Positions 47,140-59,094 of a stretch of 64,000 bases of DNA are shown here, one piece after another. The notes under the pieces are model-generated. The model searched no databases. It saw nothing but the letters and a program-made list of their open reading frames with translations, and was not told where the DNA came from. The position numbers and the translations under genes are program-made. Every line of letters starts with the position of its first letter. Position 1 is the stretch's first letter. Origin of the DNA: Amaurobius ferox (taxonomy: Eukaryota; Arthropoda; Arachnida; Araneae; Amaurobiidae); assembly GCA_951213105.1 (NCBI GenBank), contig OX578144.1:85945015-86009014 (forward strand). Reading direction: 5' to 3'.

Positions 47140-47560
47140 TTATGACTTGAAAATTAATTTTATTTTCTACAATGAAAATTTATTTTAAAGTGTATTGGTA
47201 AAAATTATTTAATGTGTTCAACATTGGAAGTCACCAATTGCAAAGTAAGATTATAAAAAGTCACATATTAGCAATTTAGATTATGGGATGGTATAACTCA
47301 GAACTTTAGAATATGAAATGTTACAAATTGGAGATTTATATTTTAGAAATGCACAAATTATAACTTTATTTTAGACTTAACTAGAACTTTAAATTAGGGG
47401 AAAATACATATTGGAACTTTAAATTATATAAATGCATAAATTATAACGCGAGATCACGGTAAGAAAAATTGGAATTTGATATCACGGGAGGTTCTAATTA
47501 GAATTATAGATTAAGGACAAACATAAATTAGATATTTCTACTATATCTTGCTAAAACGAA
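47140..47560. repeat. Degenerate short tandem repeat
   Basis: Loose repetition of ATTGGAACTTTAAATTA, CACAAATTATAACTTTA and similar phrases with a period around 40-60 bp. No gene. Confidence 0.45.
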
Positions 47561-47807
47561 AACAGGTTTATTACTGTTGCCAATTAAAACAAACAGATAA
47601 AATTGCATGTGATACACTCAATTACATCAAGAAATACAATACTTTGTGTAGAAAAGTAAAATTTATGATATTCGAGAACGAATTGTAATTACTTAAAAAT
47701 ATTATCTATATATCTTTGGTAAAACGTACTTTTAAACAATTCGGTATTTGATAATCATGAACAAATTTAATTGTTTAAATATTTGCTCCATTGTAGATCA
47801 AAAATGT

Positions 47808-48091
47808 TGTTGATGTTAAGACCCAGACCGTCCGAACTACCAGAAAGGTGTAAAGTGACTGTTTTGACATTCGGGAAGAGCCACACAATTTATACTGGAA
47901 CCCAGTAGGGGAGGCATCCACAGGGACCATACTCTCCTTCCCCTACCACCCACCTCTCAGAAGGACTTACGGAACCACATGTTTAACGTGATCATACTTC
48001 GCGTGAACACGACAGCAATTTTGGCAGAGGGAATCGAACCCGGGCCTACCGAGTGCAATTCCCTCGCGCTAACCACTGGGCTACCGCGCCC
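47808..48091 (-). mobile_element. tRNA-derived SINE (type 1), full length
   Basis: Minus strand: GGGCGCGGTAGCCCAGTGG, A box, then CCCGGGTTCGATTCC (B box), body with CCCCTACTGGGTTCC and a short 3' tail. Flanked by a 16-bp target duplication TGTAGATCAAAAATGT / TGTAGACCAAACATGT (47,792-47,807 and 48,092-48,107; two mismatches). Internal mutations make it older than the 57,036 copy. Confidence 0.9.
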
Positions 48092-48107
48092 TGTAGACCA
48101 AACATGT

Positions 48108-49180
48108 ATAATATATCAATAAAGGCTCATGTTGTCATTCTGGTGATTTCAAGATTTTAATGAAGAATTTGCATCTATATAACTTTTGAAGTAAATTTGG
48201 GCATCTTTGCTGTTTACAATTGAACTAGATATTTTATGAAGCATCAAAAATACCAATTACGTGTTTTAAAATTTCCTTACCATTTGAAATCTATGTATAT
48301 TAGTATTCGTGTTTCACTATATTTACTAATATAATATAAGTACTACATTTGTATTTGGACTCTAGCTTTTATCTCAAATACTGACTTGAATGATGAAAAT
48401 GATGATTTTGCAATAACATTTTGTACATTTATGTCTTATCAGCTGGTTATCATTGACACACATAAATAAAATTGCGGACCTAGTTTGTAACTATTGAAGT
48501 TTTGTATTGTATTTATTGAAAATTCTGTATCTATTAAATATTGTGTCTCTTCATTTAAATTTATAGAAAACATTGATTTGAATTGTGTCATTTCCAACCG
48601 ATTATTTCAAAACTTATTTTTGAAGTTGATATTTCCTCGTACCGTTTCAAATGCTACGCTTCATGCAAGGACACGTTTTAAAGTCGTTCAGTCCACGAGT
48701 TCTATCGTCACGTGCTCGTCAATCCAGTCAATAAAAACCATATTTTATCATTTTATACTCAACAGTACGTCCCTTGAAAAGAAAGTGTTCAATAATCAGT
48801 TATTTCATGTCCCACGGCGAGAGGACTTTCATCCCAATACATTGTTTCATTCAGGTGGGAGCGTATGTACCAGACATAAATCATTTCTGTCTTTTGAAAT
48901 CATCCATTAGCATCATTTTAGTTTTTTTTATTATTCTTGACTTTTTTCTGGAATGACATCAGGATTTGAAAGGTATCACCATAATCTCAAGAAATTAAAT
49001 GACAATTTATTTTTTAACTGAATTTGATATTTCTGTGAATTAATACATACAAGCAGACACTCCAGCTTCTGTCGTTTTACTCATGTTTTATTGCAAAAAT
49101 TATAGCATGTGTCGTACGGCGTGCACGACATTTTATAATTTCAATTACGGATGCCAAACCTAGCTAATGAGCTATTTAAA
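48108..49180. other. Unique AT-rich DNA with a family-F copy; no gene
   Basis: Family-F segment at about 48,640-48,870 (CGTTCAGTCCACGAGTTCT, ACCATATTTTATCATTTTA, AATAATCAGTTATTTCA). The 138-codon frame over it follows the repeat and is not believed to code. Confidence 0.5.
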
Positions 49181-49186
49181 TGCTGC

Positions 49187-49276
49187 AGAGGGAACCAATG
49201 GCAATGCTAACATAAATAAACATCGTGCAGCCCCTCCATCACAACAACGAATCAAAAGACGTGGTATGACACTACA
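49187..49276 (+). CDS. Candidate internal exon of an unknown gene (weak)
   Basis: Between ATGCTGCAG and CTACAAGGTAAAAAG lies a 90-bp stretch of higher GC encoding GTNGNANINKHRAAPPSQQR then IKRRGMTLQ, in one frame flanked by possible splice sites (acceptor AG near 49,186, donor GTAAAA at 49,277). The basic, low-complexity sequence gives no family. The upstream pyrimidine tract is poor, which lowers confidence. Read-through frame 49,167-49,367 is open beyond the donor. Confidence 0.25.
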
Positions 49277-49379
49277 AGGTAAAAAGAAAAGTGTTTTCAA
49301 GAATGTTCTAGAAGTTTCCACGAGATTCAATTTCGACAGCGTCCTAGACGCACCTAATGTTTTTTAGCAGTATTCAAAA

Positions 49380-51220
49380 TATATCTCCTGCGATCGCGCA
49401 AAGATACGCGGATCGGCAAAAATTGTGATGTGTGAACGAAATATGAGTGAAATAGTGGCGTATTAAAATATTATACGCAGGCTTCCAGCATAGTGTTGGC
49501 TTCATCTACTATCGAGGTACAAACAAACATAAGGTATGGATATGTTTCGTCTGTTATAATGATTATGGAAGGCACACAATTCATAGTACCTATCGTGTAA
49601 TTAATAATAAGGTCGTACGAACCTATCGCAATAACGAGCTCGTGTATTGAAACTAAATGAACTACTCAGATTTTCGGTAGATAATAGTAATTAATGTGTT
49701 TTAAATATATGTGTCTTTTAAATTATGTGTTGTAAATGTATGTGTTAATTAAATGTTGTTGAAAATATATGTGTCCAGAAGGATTTAGAAATGAATTTAA
49801 TAATCAAGATCTCTCTACATGTATATATATGAAAGTAAATATTAAAGTAATTGATTAAATTTAGATAAGTGTATTTATTGATATTTTATGTGTGTGTCTC
49901 TCCAGCTTGAGAACCAGGAGCTTACATGCTCCACCCTTAGTGTCGGCATCATAGGTATGTTCAATAGTAATAATTTTGATAAGGACAATTTTACCTTATT
50001 ACAGCATGCAAATATATGAAATTTGGTACACTGTCAAAGAAATACGCTGAAATCAATCATCTTTCGATACAGAGTTCTGTTCAAGAGATATGTATTGTCA
50101 AATTCAAGAAAGGAATGCGAAAGAAAGCTGCGAAATTGCATACTGAAATTACTAACAATCTAAAAATAGTACGATCACTAATTTTTGGTGACATGCACCT
50201 ACATAGTAGAATTTTTGGATGATAGAGTTTTTTTTTAAATTTCGATTTAGTTTATGAGGTGTGCTATTTCTTACAAAGTTTATAATCGGAAATTTAAATT
50301 TTTCCAAAATCTCTTCATTTTTCTTCAAAATATAACCTTTCTTTGCTAAAATGGATTTTATAATCGCCATCAAATACAGGCCTTTTATTTTAAAATATTG
50401 ATGCATACTCCTCGAAATCGTTGACAGATGAACGTAAAAAACTGGGAAAATAGCCCCCTAGAACATTTAAAACTAGCTATTTGAATAGTAAGTTTTGAAA
50501 TTTAATATATGTTTATTCCATGAAACATTTTTTCTTTTGAAATGTTTATGTTTCATGTATATAATAAGCTGTAAGCAAATACAATATAATAACTCAACAT
50601 AACCTCAAAACGCCATACCAAGCTTCTCTGTTTCCATTGAAGGTATCAGAATATTTGTATTAAACAAAGCTCCACATTAAGCAATATGAATCACCATCAT
50701 AATGATTCAATAGGCTTAAGTAATGGATAAGACGATGAACTTAAATATCTGTGATACAATAAATATGAAAATAACCTTTTTCAGCAGCTATATAAACAAC
50801 ATAATTGTGGTGAATTAATAATTATTTATATTGAATTTATATACAATTGACGAAGTCATAAATCACCATAATTACTTTTTGGGTCTCTTATGTAATAGTT
50901 ATTAGTACATGTGGCAGCAAAACCCACCATATTAATTTATTACGTGGCCGGTGCTTCTTCTGAAAAAACAATTTGATTAACAACATAAAATTCATTTCAC
51001 ATATATAATAAACAGATGTCGTAACGAGATTTCTTAATCTCGCGTCACTTGTGTGTAAGTCATATAAAATCAGCATTATATTTCATTTCTATATATTTAT
51101 ACATATTTATATTTATTTAATTCTGCCCTGGAACACCCTCTTGTCTTATATATGTATATATCTAATATTTTAAATGCATTTATCTTCAATCTGAATTCTG
51201 TAGCATTTCATTTAAATTGT
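49380..51220. other. No feature recognised
   Basis: Unique AT-rich sequence. Frames up to 84 codons (50,152-50,406 minus and 50,016-50,222 plus) show no recognisable motif. Confidence 0.5.
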
Positions 51221-51517
51221 ATTTCTTGCGAACTCGCTCGAGGAATTTAGACCGCTAAACTCAGGGTCACATTTCTCGCCTGCAAATCAGAAGTTTTATG
51301 TACAGGTTGATGGCTCTCGGCATGTTTGGGGAGACGAAATAAAGTGCACGATTTCACTTTTAATACATTCTTCTGCAGCGAAGTAAACGACTGTAGGAAC
51401 TTTTGGAACCCCGCGGCGAAGGTATGATTTTAAAGTATGGATGATTTTCTATTGGTTAAAATCGGAATTTTGTCTACTTGGAGGTCCGATTTGGATCCTG
51501 AGCCTGAATTGGCTCCT

Positions 51518-51531
51518 GGCGTATAAAAAGG
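51518..51531 (+). promoter_or_regulatory. TATA box candidate
   Basis: GCGTATAAAAAGGG in a locally GC-richer context is a strong match to the metazoan TATA consensus. Confidence 0.45.
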
Positions 51532-51715
51532 GATAATTTGGAGAACGCGTTTTCCCTGTCTGACTGCTTATGACTCTTGGTTAGTCGTGATCGCAATTCT
51601 TGCGGTGCTGTCGACGGAATGGGGGTCCGACACTACGTCGACCCCTGATTCTGTGAGCATGGGGAAATGTGGCCGAATACATCGAGGAGGATCCCGAAGT
51701 ACTGCTGAGCCAGAT

Positions 51716-51806
51716 GCTGAACATCTAGGCTGAACATCGTATCTGAACATCGTGGCTGAACATCGTGGCTGAACATCTAGGCTGAACATCGTAGCTAAAC
51801 TTCATC
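51716..51806. repeat. 13-bp minisatellite, seven units
   Basis: Unit GCTGAACATCGTG with variants ending CTAG or CGTA; no spacing change across seven units. Confidence 0.9.
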
Positions 51807-52500
51807 GCTGGTCTACAACACAGAAATTCCATTCTATTCTCCAACGATGATGCGTCGGAGTGCCCTTGTCTTACTGTCGGATCGAGACGTTGATGGATGG
51901 AAGCACCTAAATGATGCCAGACCATAGTCGGGCCATCGCAGTCTACCTGCCGATAGGTGTGCCGGCTATTTCTTCGGATTTTGGTATTGCGGTGGATGAC
52001 TGTGCATTTGAAACCCCTCAACGACTCCGTAACGGAGGTAAGAGTTTTGCATTTGATACTCTTGTTTGACATCCTGACCTCGAGGAGAACTTGACCCTGT
52101 CAGTGAACAATGATATATCTCTAGCATTTCTCTAAATTCATTCACCTAAATTAAAGAATCTTAAAGTATTGATTTATTTACCTACATTATAATTCCTCGA
52201 GTGTAGTCGCTCCCTGGTTGACCATACCATATTTTGTTTATTAATATTATAATATTTCACATATTGTTTATTATTATCTATTTGAATATTGCTGCGGCTA
52301 AGAGCCGAGTGAGTTAATTGCATTAAGGTCCTGTGTCCAGTGGCTTTAGTTGTGCTTATAAGGATTCAGCTGAGTGTTTAAATTAATAACTCCAAATCTT
52401 AATTACGGCATATTAATAAAGAAGAAGAATTTAACTTAATCTTGTGTGATTATTCCGAGTTAACTGTATCTCTTGAATTGTATTTATAATTGTGTTTTCA

Positions 52501-52521
52501 GCTGATGATGAGAACTTACAA
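52501..52521 (+). other. Possible 21-bp micro-exon
   Basis: TTGTGTTTTCAG (acceptor with T-rich tract) is followed by 21 bp and then AAG-GTAAGGG, a near-ideal donor. In one frame the piece reads ADDENLQ. The signals are good, but no neighbouring coding exon is recognised. Confidence 0.25.
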
Positions 52522-52649
52522 GGTAAGGGTTTTAGTATTTATTGCGATTGGAATTTTGTACAGGTCGTCCTGGAGTTAACTCCTGGACGGGAGAGTTTAT
52601 TATTTTAGAACCTGGATTGTTACGAAATAGAAATATCACGGAATTGCAT

Positions 52650-55130
52650 CTTTTATCTTCGCATATTAATAATTATCCTATTATTCACGAACTACGTAAA
52701 ATATGTATGTATATGCGTTGAAAGGCCCTTCTTAGCGGTACGATAATTGGTGCACATAGAATCTACGTGAGAATTGGCACAGTGACATATACCTTCACCG
52801 CATTTGGTACACCTACCCTACGCGACACAGACATTAAATTGACCAAACAAAAATTGAATGGACTAAATTTTATTAATTATTAACAATTTTGTTATTAAAT
52901 ATTATTTATCAAAATTATAAACATAATAGTAAGCAGAGCTGTTTTCCTGCTGTGATACAATACGAATACTATTAATTTATCACACTGGCAATTGAGCCTT
53001 CAAAATATTTCCTCAAAATGTTTATGTAAATGGTTACCTGATTAATCATTGATGCTTCTCGTTGGGCCTCGGCACTTTGTCCAGTCATCTGAATGTCTCA
53101 CACACACTTTTGCTAGGAGCACACATTTTCGATACTGCACATTCGATTCCTGACATTCATCGTCACACTACTGTTTGTATAGTAACAGGAGCACACATAG
53201 ACTTATTAAAGTCAATATAATTGCAATGCACTTTGTAAGAAAGTATAGTACCATGTTATTCGTAAGAAAGTCATCTCACGCCCATGTACTTCATTTCATC
53301 TCGACATTAAGACAGGTATCTCTTTCACAAACTTTAGTATGATGTACTCTGTGTTTCCCCCTTCTGCTCATTGACTTTCGCGATTTGTTCTGCCATTGGT
53401 TCCAGTTCTGTGGGTGGCGCTTATGTTAAGCTTCATTGTCCATCTCTTTTCTCCTAGGAGTTTTGTTTGCGTCATAAACCGCACGTGTTACGAGGTCAAA
53501 TTTGTATATCTTGGGCATTACATTACTGTCCGCCCCATCATAAAAACTGGCGTCTCAAAACTGGTAATAAAACTGGTGGTCTGGGGCTTGGTGACAGCCT
53601 GTTGCTTTTTGCATCTGTATGCAAAATATGCTTTCTATTTGACCTATATTAACAAGAAGCATTAAACCGGTATGAATTCACCGTCCCTCAGATACTAATA
53701 TCAATATTGAGAAAGCGACCTAGCAAACAATACATTGCAGAGACACAGCGATTTCTATATTAAAATAAGTGTCAGTCGGTTTCGTAAGCATAAATGTCCT
53801 TCTTCTTTCGTACATAATTAACAAACAACCATATGAATAGGTACAAGAAATGCGTCTGCCAATGAGTGTTGAATGCGTTGTCAGTGAGTGTTACATACTG
53901 GGCACAGGAAGAAAGAGTCACCAAACTGAAACGGAAAAAATGAAATAGAAACATTCCTAAAAGAAAAACACTATGAATCATCAGCAAAATGTTTTATATT
54001 GCTCCGAAGAACTTAAATATATGTGTTGTAATAAATATGAAAACAACCGATTACAGAAATTACATGAAGAACACAATCAACTAATTAAAGAAATATGTGT
54101 AAAAACGAATTTAAAATTATGTATAAATAAAATATTACAAATTTGCTTAGTATAAGTCGATTGGGAAACCAGCTAGATTTCTTTTAGAAATAAGCTATTA
54201 ACTTGCTATAGCTTTCTGACCATAGCTCTTAACCGAACACGTGTCCCGAGCAACTGAACTGGCACATGCAATTTGCGTACACTTGCAATGTATGAATCTG
54301 GGTATAATATGCAGAGTGCACGTATGCAACTTGGGCATGATACATGGAAAACCACCTGCTTCATTCATGAACAATACATGCGCTGTCCTGCCTTTGCCTC
54401 GCCAAGTAGAAAAGTTACAGCTAACGATACGACAAAGGAAATTATTCTCGAAAATTATTAATATCTTACGTTGGGTTGTGCTATAGTTCAACGACAATTT
54501 ATGACAGAATTATTATTTTTTTTTTCTGTAGCAGAATAACAAAATTTGCTCATGTTGCCAAGGCAGTTATGTGTTAGATTTATTAAATTTAAAAATTCAG
54601 AGTTCCTACGCAAGTCTTTAAGCACATCAATGGCACAATTGCTTAGTAAGAAAAGTTCTATCGTAGGTCTATCTGTAATTAAGTGGACATGTACGGCGAA
54701 GTTATTTCAGGCAGAAATAAAATGTTAGGATCATGAACTCGGCCACAAAGCGAGATAAGAAGATAAGAAGTAGTTTAGCATTGTCTAACTAGTAGAAATC
54801 GAACACATATATTGAAACACATATATGGAAGTCAATAAATATCTATAATAAAATCCTATCATAACGCTTTGTAACACGGTGGCATATATAATGCTTATAA
54901 AAGTGCACGGAAATATTATTTCTTGAATGCAAATACTCATTGTTGTTGACTGAGGACATTTTGAACAGGCTAAACATTAGATTCCTGTGCATGTAAGTGA
55001 AGTTTATTTTTTTCATTTCTGAATGTAATAACAATTCGCCAGAAACTATAGTGTCAGATAAATAACTTACTACAGTATTAGTTTTGTAGCTGATTAACAT
55101 TAATTAGGCAAAGCGCTACAAGTTTCTAAT
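52650..55130. other. No feature recognised
   Basis: Unique AT-rich sequence. The 89-codon plus frame at 53,396-53,665 is hydrophobic but has no family signature. Overlapping frames on both strands at 54,198-54,497 lie in a GC-richer patch with no motif I know. Confidence 0.5.
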
Positions 55131-55139
55131 CAGCTTCTT

Positions 55140-55445
55140 TAGTCTTTCTTTGTTTCCGAGGCGCTGCCATGTTTTCACGAAAACTTTCGATTTCGAGATT
55201 TTGATGCCAATATATATTTTAAGACATCTGAAACAAGTTTTGACTTTTTTTGGAGTGATGTCTGTCTGTATGTCTGATGTCTGTGATCGATTTCTTGTGC
55301 ACACTATAGCAGTCACAAACATTAATGGATTTTCTGGAAACTTTATATCAGGCTTTGTCGTCATAAAATTTAGAAATTGAGAGATGTTTTTGAAACTCGA
55401 GCAAAAACTTAAAATTTTTTCGAAATTTACATTTTTTAACATGGC
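55140..55445 (+). repeat. Diverged relative of the ACTTTCC-type elements
   Basis: TTTCGATTTCGAGATTTTGA, then TTTTTGGAGTGATGTCTGTC and a short GTCTGTATGTCTGATGTCTG tract reproduce the order seen inside E1 and E4. The terminal hairpins are not recognisable. Confidence 0.45.
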
Positions 55446-55449
55446 AGCC

Positions 55450-56680
55450 TAGAGCGAAATTTTACATAATCTTGCTTGAAAAGGTTTATTTATGGTTCAA
55501 TGATCACGGTTTCTTAATAGTTTCAATCATTGTTAAAAATAGCCATGATTAATTTTTTGTTCGTGACATCATTAGCCCCCCTTGTGAGGCAAGTTACATC
55601 CCCTGGGGGGTACATTGTCACGTATGCCATCAATCGCAAGTTTTTTTCAAGCCTTTTAAAGTGAAGGGTAACACGCTATGGTTGCAATCAATTGGAACCA
55701 CGCCACTGATTTTTCAAATATTTTCTCGTAAAATTTGAAAAAAATAGCTAATAAAAATGGATTCTGGTATGAGAAAGTCGAGTTGAGTCACACTGCATTT
55801 ACTTTTTATTCATTCGAGCACGTCCATTTCTCTATATATACACATAACATATACACCATCGGCAATTTCCTTAAAAATATTGGGGTACTTAAGGTATTTA
55901 CCAGAAACCCTGTATATATTTTAAATTCAATTTTTTGACATTTTTTCAAACTTCCGTCTCACGCTTGACTCAACGACACGGTTTAACCTCGTACTCTTGA
56001 CAATTCTCAACATTATGCGAAAAATTTATCTTTGAAAACCATATTTTATCCTTTACAATCCTTTCTGAACGATAACGATCAATAAGGAGTTATTTCATTG
56101 CCCAGGGCATCAAGACGGTTGTTCCCAAAGCATTGTTTCGATAAAGTAGGAACGGGGTCCAAACGGAAAATATTTTAAGCTTTTGAAGTCACCCTTCAGC
56201 GACGTTTTTGCCTGCTATAAATGGATTCAGTAAGCTTTAGTAATAATTTTTCTTTGAAGTTATTCTGAGAAAAATATTCCTTATGAAAGGAATCGTAATT
56301 GGTTTTTATCATATTCGGGATAAAATCAAGCTGTTTATTTTGACATAAAGTAAAAATTTAAATCATTTTGATCCGTAAAGCGATTCGTTTAGGATATTCA
56401 AATGGAATAATGATTTTTTTAAAAGGTAAGAGAAAGAATCGCGGAAGAGGAAACTCTTAATATTTCCTTCTACTTCCTCTGGAATTTGATACTGAATTTA
56501 TATCAGTGGTTGTTTCAGTTCTATTTGTAGCAGATACTGATAAAAAATATACCTAAAATTATAAGTTAAAACAATGGTATATTAATTTTTTTCCTTCAAA
56601 AACATGAAAGTAGGTTTATAGCTTATAACAAACTTTTAAAGAAGTCAATTTCTTAACATACGGACCGACTTCAAACCCGG
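55450..56680. other. Unique DNA with a family-F copy; no gene
   Basis: Family F at about 55,950-56,260 is the longest copy outside block X (ACCATATTTTATCC, TTATTTCATTGCCCAGGGCA, AAAGCATTGTTTCG). The rest shows no gene. Confidence 0.5.
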
Positions 56681-56689
56681 AGTCCAAAA

Positions 56690-57345
56690 GATGAATGGGC
56701 TCAAAATTAATAAGCAGGGGAGGTTATATACCCAAGACCTGGATTAAGAGAGAGTCAATCAGAAAACAACATGTAAAACTGTCCAGTCATCCGACACGCA
56801 AGATTGGTGTGCCAAAACACAGAATATCCCGACCGGACAAGTCCACTCAGAATAAGAATAAATGATACCCAACAAGACGAAAAAAGGTTAATACAACACA
56901 TATCACACGCTTATTCTTATTTAAGACTTCAGATTCGTTGGTTCTCTTGCACTGGCGAAGAGGATCTGGCATATCCACGAAACAACTGCATACTGCATAA
57001 TTTTGCTACTTGTGTCTTTACACGCTGCTCAAGTTGGGCGCGGTAGCCCATTGGTTAGCGCCCTGGAGTTGCACTCGGTTGGCCCGGGTTCGATTCCAGC
57101 CACTGCAAAAACTGCCGCCGTGTTCATGCGGAGTACGATCACGTTAAACATGTGGGTCCGAAAGTCCTTCCGAGAGGTTGGTGGTAGGGGAAGGAGGGTA
57201 CGGTCCCTGTGGATTCCTCCCCCACTGGGTTCCGGTCTAAATTGGGTGGCACTTCCCGACCGTCCAAACAGTTACCTTACACCTTTCTGATAGGTCGGAC
57301 GGTCTGGGTTTCAGCAACAACAACAACGCTGCTCAAGTTTTCTTA
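56690..57345 (+). mobile_element. Penelope-like right end, interrupted by a SINE
   Basis: GGTTATATACCCAAGACCTGG (56,724; 20 bases of it match 39,116), CTTCAGATTCGTTGGTTCTC, and a hammerhead-like core CTGGCGA, stem-loop, CACGAAAC followed by a hairpin. It resembles 39,105-39,366. The core has G where the conserved A6 should be, so it would be inactive. Confidence 0.5.
57036..57325 (+). mobile_element. tRNA-derived SINE (type 1), full length, plus strand
   Basis: Begins GGGCGCGGTAGCCCATTGG with an A box TAGCCCATTGGTTAGCGC and B box GGGTTCGATTCCAG, a body including CTTCCGAGAGGTTGGTGGTA and TCCCCCACTGGGTTCCGGT, and a (CAA)n tail. Perfect 14-bp target duplication ACGCTGCTCAAGTT (57,022-57,035 and 57,326-57,339). 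This is the cleanest copy in the window. A 95-codon frame across it is incidental. Confidence 0.95.
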
Positions 57346-58150
57346 AACAATGTCAAATAACGAAAAAAAAGTAAATTGCAAAATAATAATTTATTTTAAT
57401 CTTATTTATAATCAGTATAATGAATTTATTATCATTATTCAATTTATACAATGTCTATAATAAGCAATGTCTATCCACGGAAGAAGGTAATTTTTAAAAT
57501 AATATTGGTGCGCCCGAAAATTAGGGACGAAATATAAAGTGCACGTTCTTTTTATTTTAAAGAAATATTTGATCGTCATTTAGCAGCCCCTGGCCATGCC
57601 TGGCGAAAAGTCTTTCTTTTGACAAGTTCGAACAGCAAGTATGGCATTGAACCTTTAAACCACATTTTATTCTCCGTAGCACGTCTTTCGAAGAGATAAA
57701 AATCAATAATCTGTTATTTTTTACTCAAAGATCTATAAGACCAGTTCCTTGAGTTTTCTTAGAGTAGTAAAACATAGCAGAAATATAAAATCACATTTAA
57801 TCTCCAACATTTTTTTAAATGTCTATTTTTTTAGTTTTATAATATACTATTATTTAAGCCTACCGAATTCAGAAAACTGGGTGTCTTTAAAAATTAAATT
57901 GTCGTTTTTAATATATTTTATTTTGTTTAATGATGTATGGAGCTTAGCTTCAAAAATAGTCATCTTAATTCGAAATCGTCTATTTTTGGTTCTGTTCCGT
58001 GATCGATTCTATAAAAAGTTTCAGTCATCTAGATCACTGGAGGGCTTGCAGGAGGGCTGGGAAAACTTTTGGCATAGCTATATTGGAATAAGAAACTGGC
58101 TTAAATGAATTGTGTACTATAATCTATCTTATATATGTGATAAATTATTT
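57346..58150. other. No gene; family-F copy
   Basis: Family F at about 57,610-57,740 (TTTTGACAAGTTCGAACAGC, CACATTTTATTCTCCGTAGC, AATCAATAATCTGTTATTTT). The 119-codon frame at 57,749-58,108 has no recognisable motif. Confidence 0.45.
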
Positions 58151-58183
58151 TAGAAACAGTATTATATATATCACTGCTCCTAT

Positions 58184-58463
58184 TTGAACATTTCTGTATA
58201 TAAGTGTTTTTAGAAACAGTTCTGTATATCAATGTTTATAGAAAAAGTAGGACATATAAGTGTTTAAAGAAACAATTATACATATAAATGTGTATAGAAA
58301 CAGTTCTGTATAAAATTGTTTAGAGAAATAGTTCTGCATTTATTTGTTTATAGAATCATTTCTGCATATATGTATTTATAGAAACAGTTCTGCTTATAAG
58401 TGTTTATAGAAACAGTTCTGCATATAAGTGTTTATAGAAACAGTTCCATATATAAGTGCTTCA
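58184..58463. repeat. 28-bp tandem repeat, about ten units
   Basis: Unit AGAAACAGTTCTGCATATAA plus GTGTTTAT. AGAAA-type unit starts fall at 58,212, 58,240, 58,268, 58,296, 58,324, 58,352, 58,380, 58,408 and 58,436: an exact 28-bp step in spite of many substitutions. Confidence 0.92.
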
Positions 58464-58582
58464 TATTTTTATCTTGGCATACTGTTTTGTTTTCTGGTTT
58501 TTGCAGATATTCCTCCACCAGAAGGTGTTTATAGGGTAAGCCTTCGGATTGGAGCATATAGGTGGTTAATTTATTAATCAGT

Positions 58583-59090
58583 ACTGTGATCTATACCATA
58601 AATTTTCAAAAATTGTATCTTTTAGGTTTCTGGGAAGGACTTTTGAAGAGTTTGAAAGGACTAAAATTAAGAAACCATTTTCTCCACCCTTGGAGAATAT
58701 ATATAAAATTTGGCTTAATGAGATACTGTGTTGTGATATATACTGTAAATGTGAAAAAGTCGTGTCTTCTAGGTTGCCAGGAAGGATTTTTGAAGAGTTT
58801 GGAAGGAGTGTAGAAAATTAAGAAACAATTTTCTTTGCACTGGAATAATATATCGAAAATTCGGCTTAGAGACAACATGTTCTGTGATCTATATTAAAAG
58901 TGTGCAAACATTTTATCCTCTAGGTTGCCGGTAAGGACTTTTAAAGAGTTAGGCAGGACTTAAATTTTTCTCTGCCCTCGGGAAGTTATCGAAAATTTGA
59001 CTTAGTTAGATTATGCACTGTAATTTATACTATAAATGTGCACAAATTATGTCTTCTGGGTTGCTTAAACGGACCTTAGTAGATGTAAAA
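58583..59090. repeat. Tandem repeat of about 150 bp, 3.5 units
   Basis: Units start near 58,583, 58,733, 58,883 and 59,020 with GTGATCTATA, then TCTTCTAGGTTGCC, GGAAGGACTTTTGAAGAGTT and CGAAAATTTGGCTTA. Units are diverged. Confidence 0.85.
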
Positions 59091-59094
59091 CAGG

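Larger units (their letters stand above)
51230..52640 (+). other. LTR-like or promoter-like region of higher GC
   Basis: Composition rises, and a TATA box (GCGTATAAAAAGGG, 51,518-51,531) is followed about 30 bp on by a plausible start region. A 13-bp minisatellite lies at 51,716-51,806, a polyadenylation-type AATAAA near 52,431, and splice-like signals at 52,500-52,521. TATA, then AATAAA within 1 kb with no conserved frame would suit a long terminal repeat, but no second LTR, clear TG..CA ends or primer site is seen. A host promoter with first exon is the alternative. Confidence 0.3.

Noticed and set aside
48494..48910. 138-codon plus-strand open frame
   Set aside because: It runs through a family-F repeat copy; other copies of that repeat do not keep the frame.
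54198..54497. Overlapping frames on both strands in a GC-richer patch
   Set aside because: Three overlapping frames with no family motif or splice context. The patch may be a decayed repeat, but I found no second copy.
57003..57290. 95-codon frame ending near 57,290
   Set aside because: It lies almost wholly inside the SINE and reads its tRNA-derived head.
58184..58463. CRISPR array (28-bp periodic repeat)
   Set aside because: There are no unique spacers: the repeat unit is contiguous and degenerate, no cas gene is present, and the context is eukaryotic.
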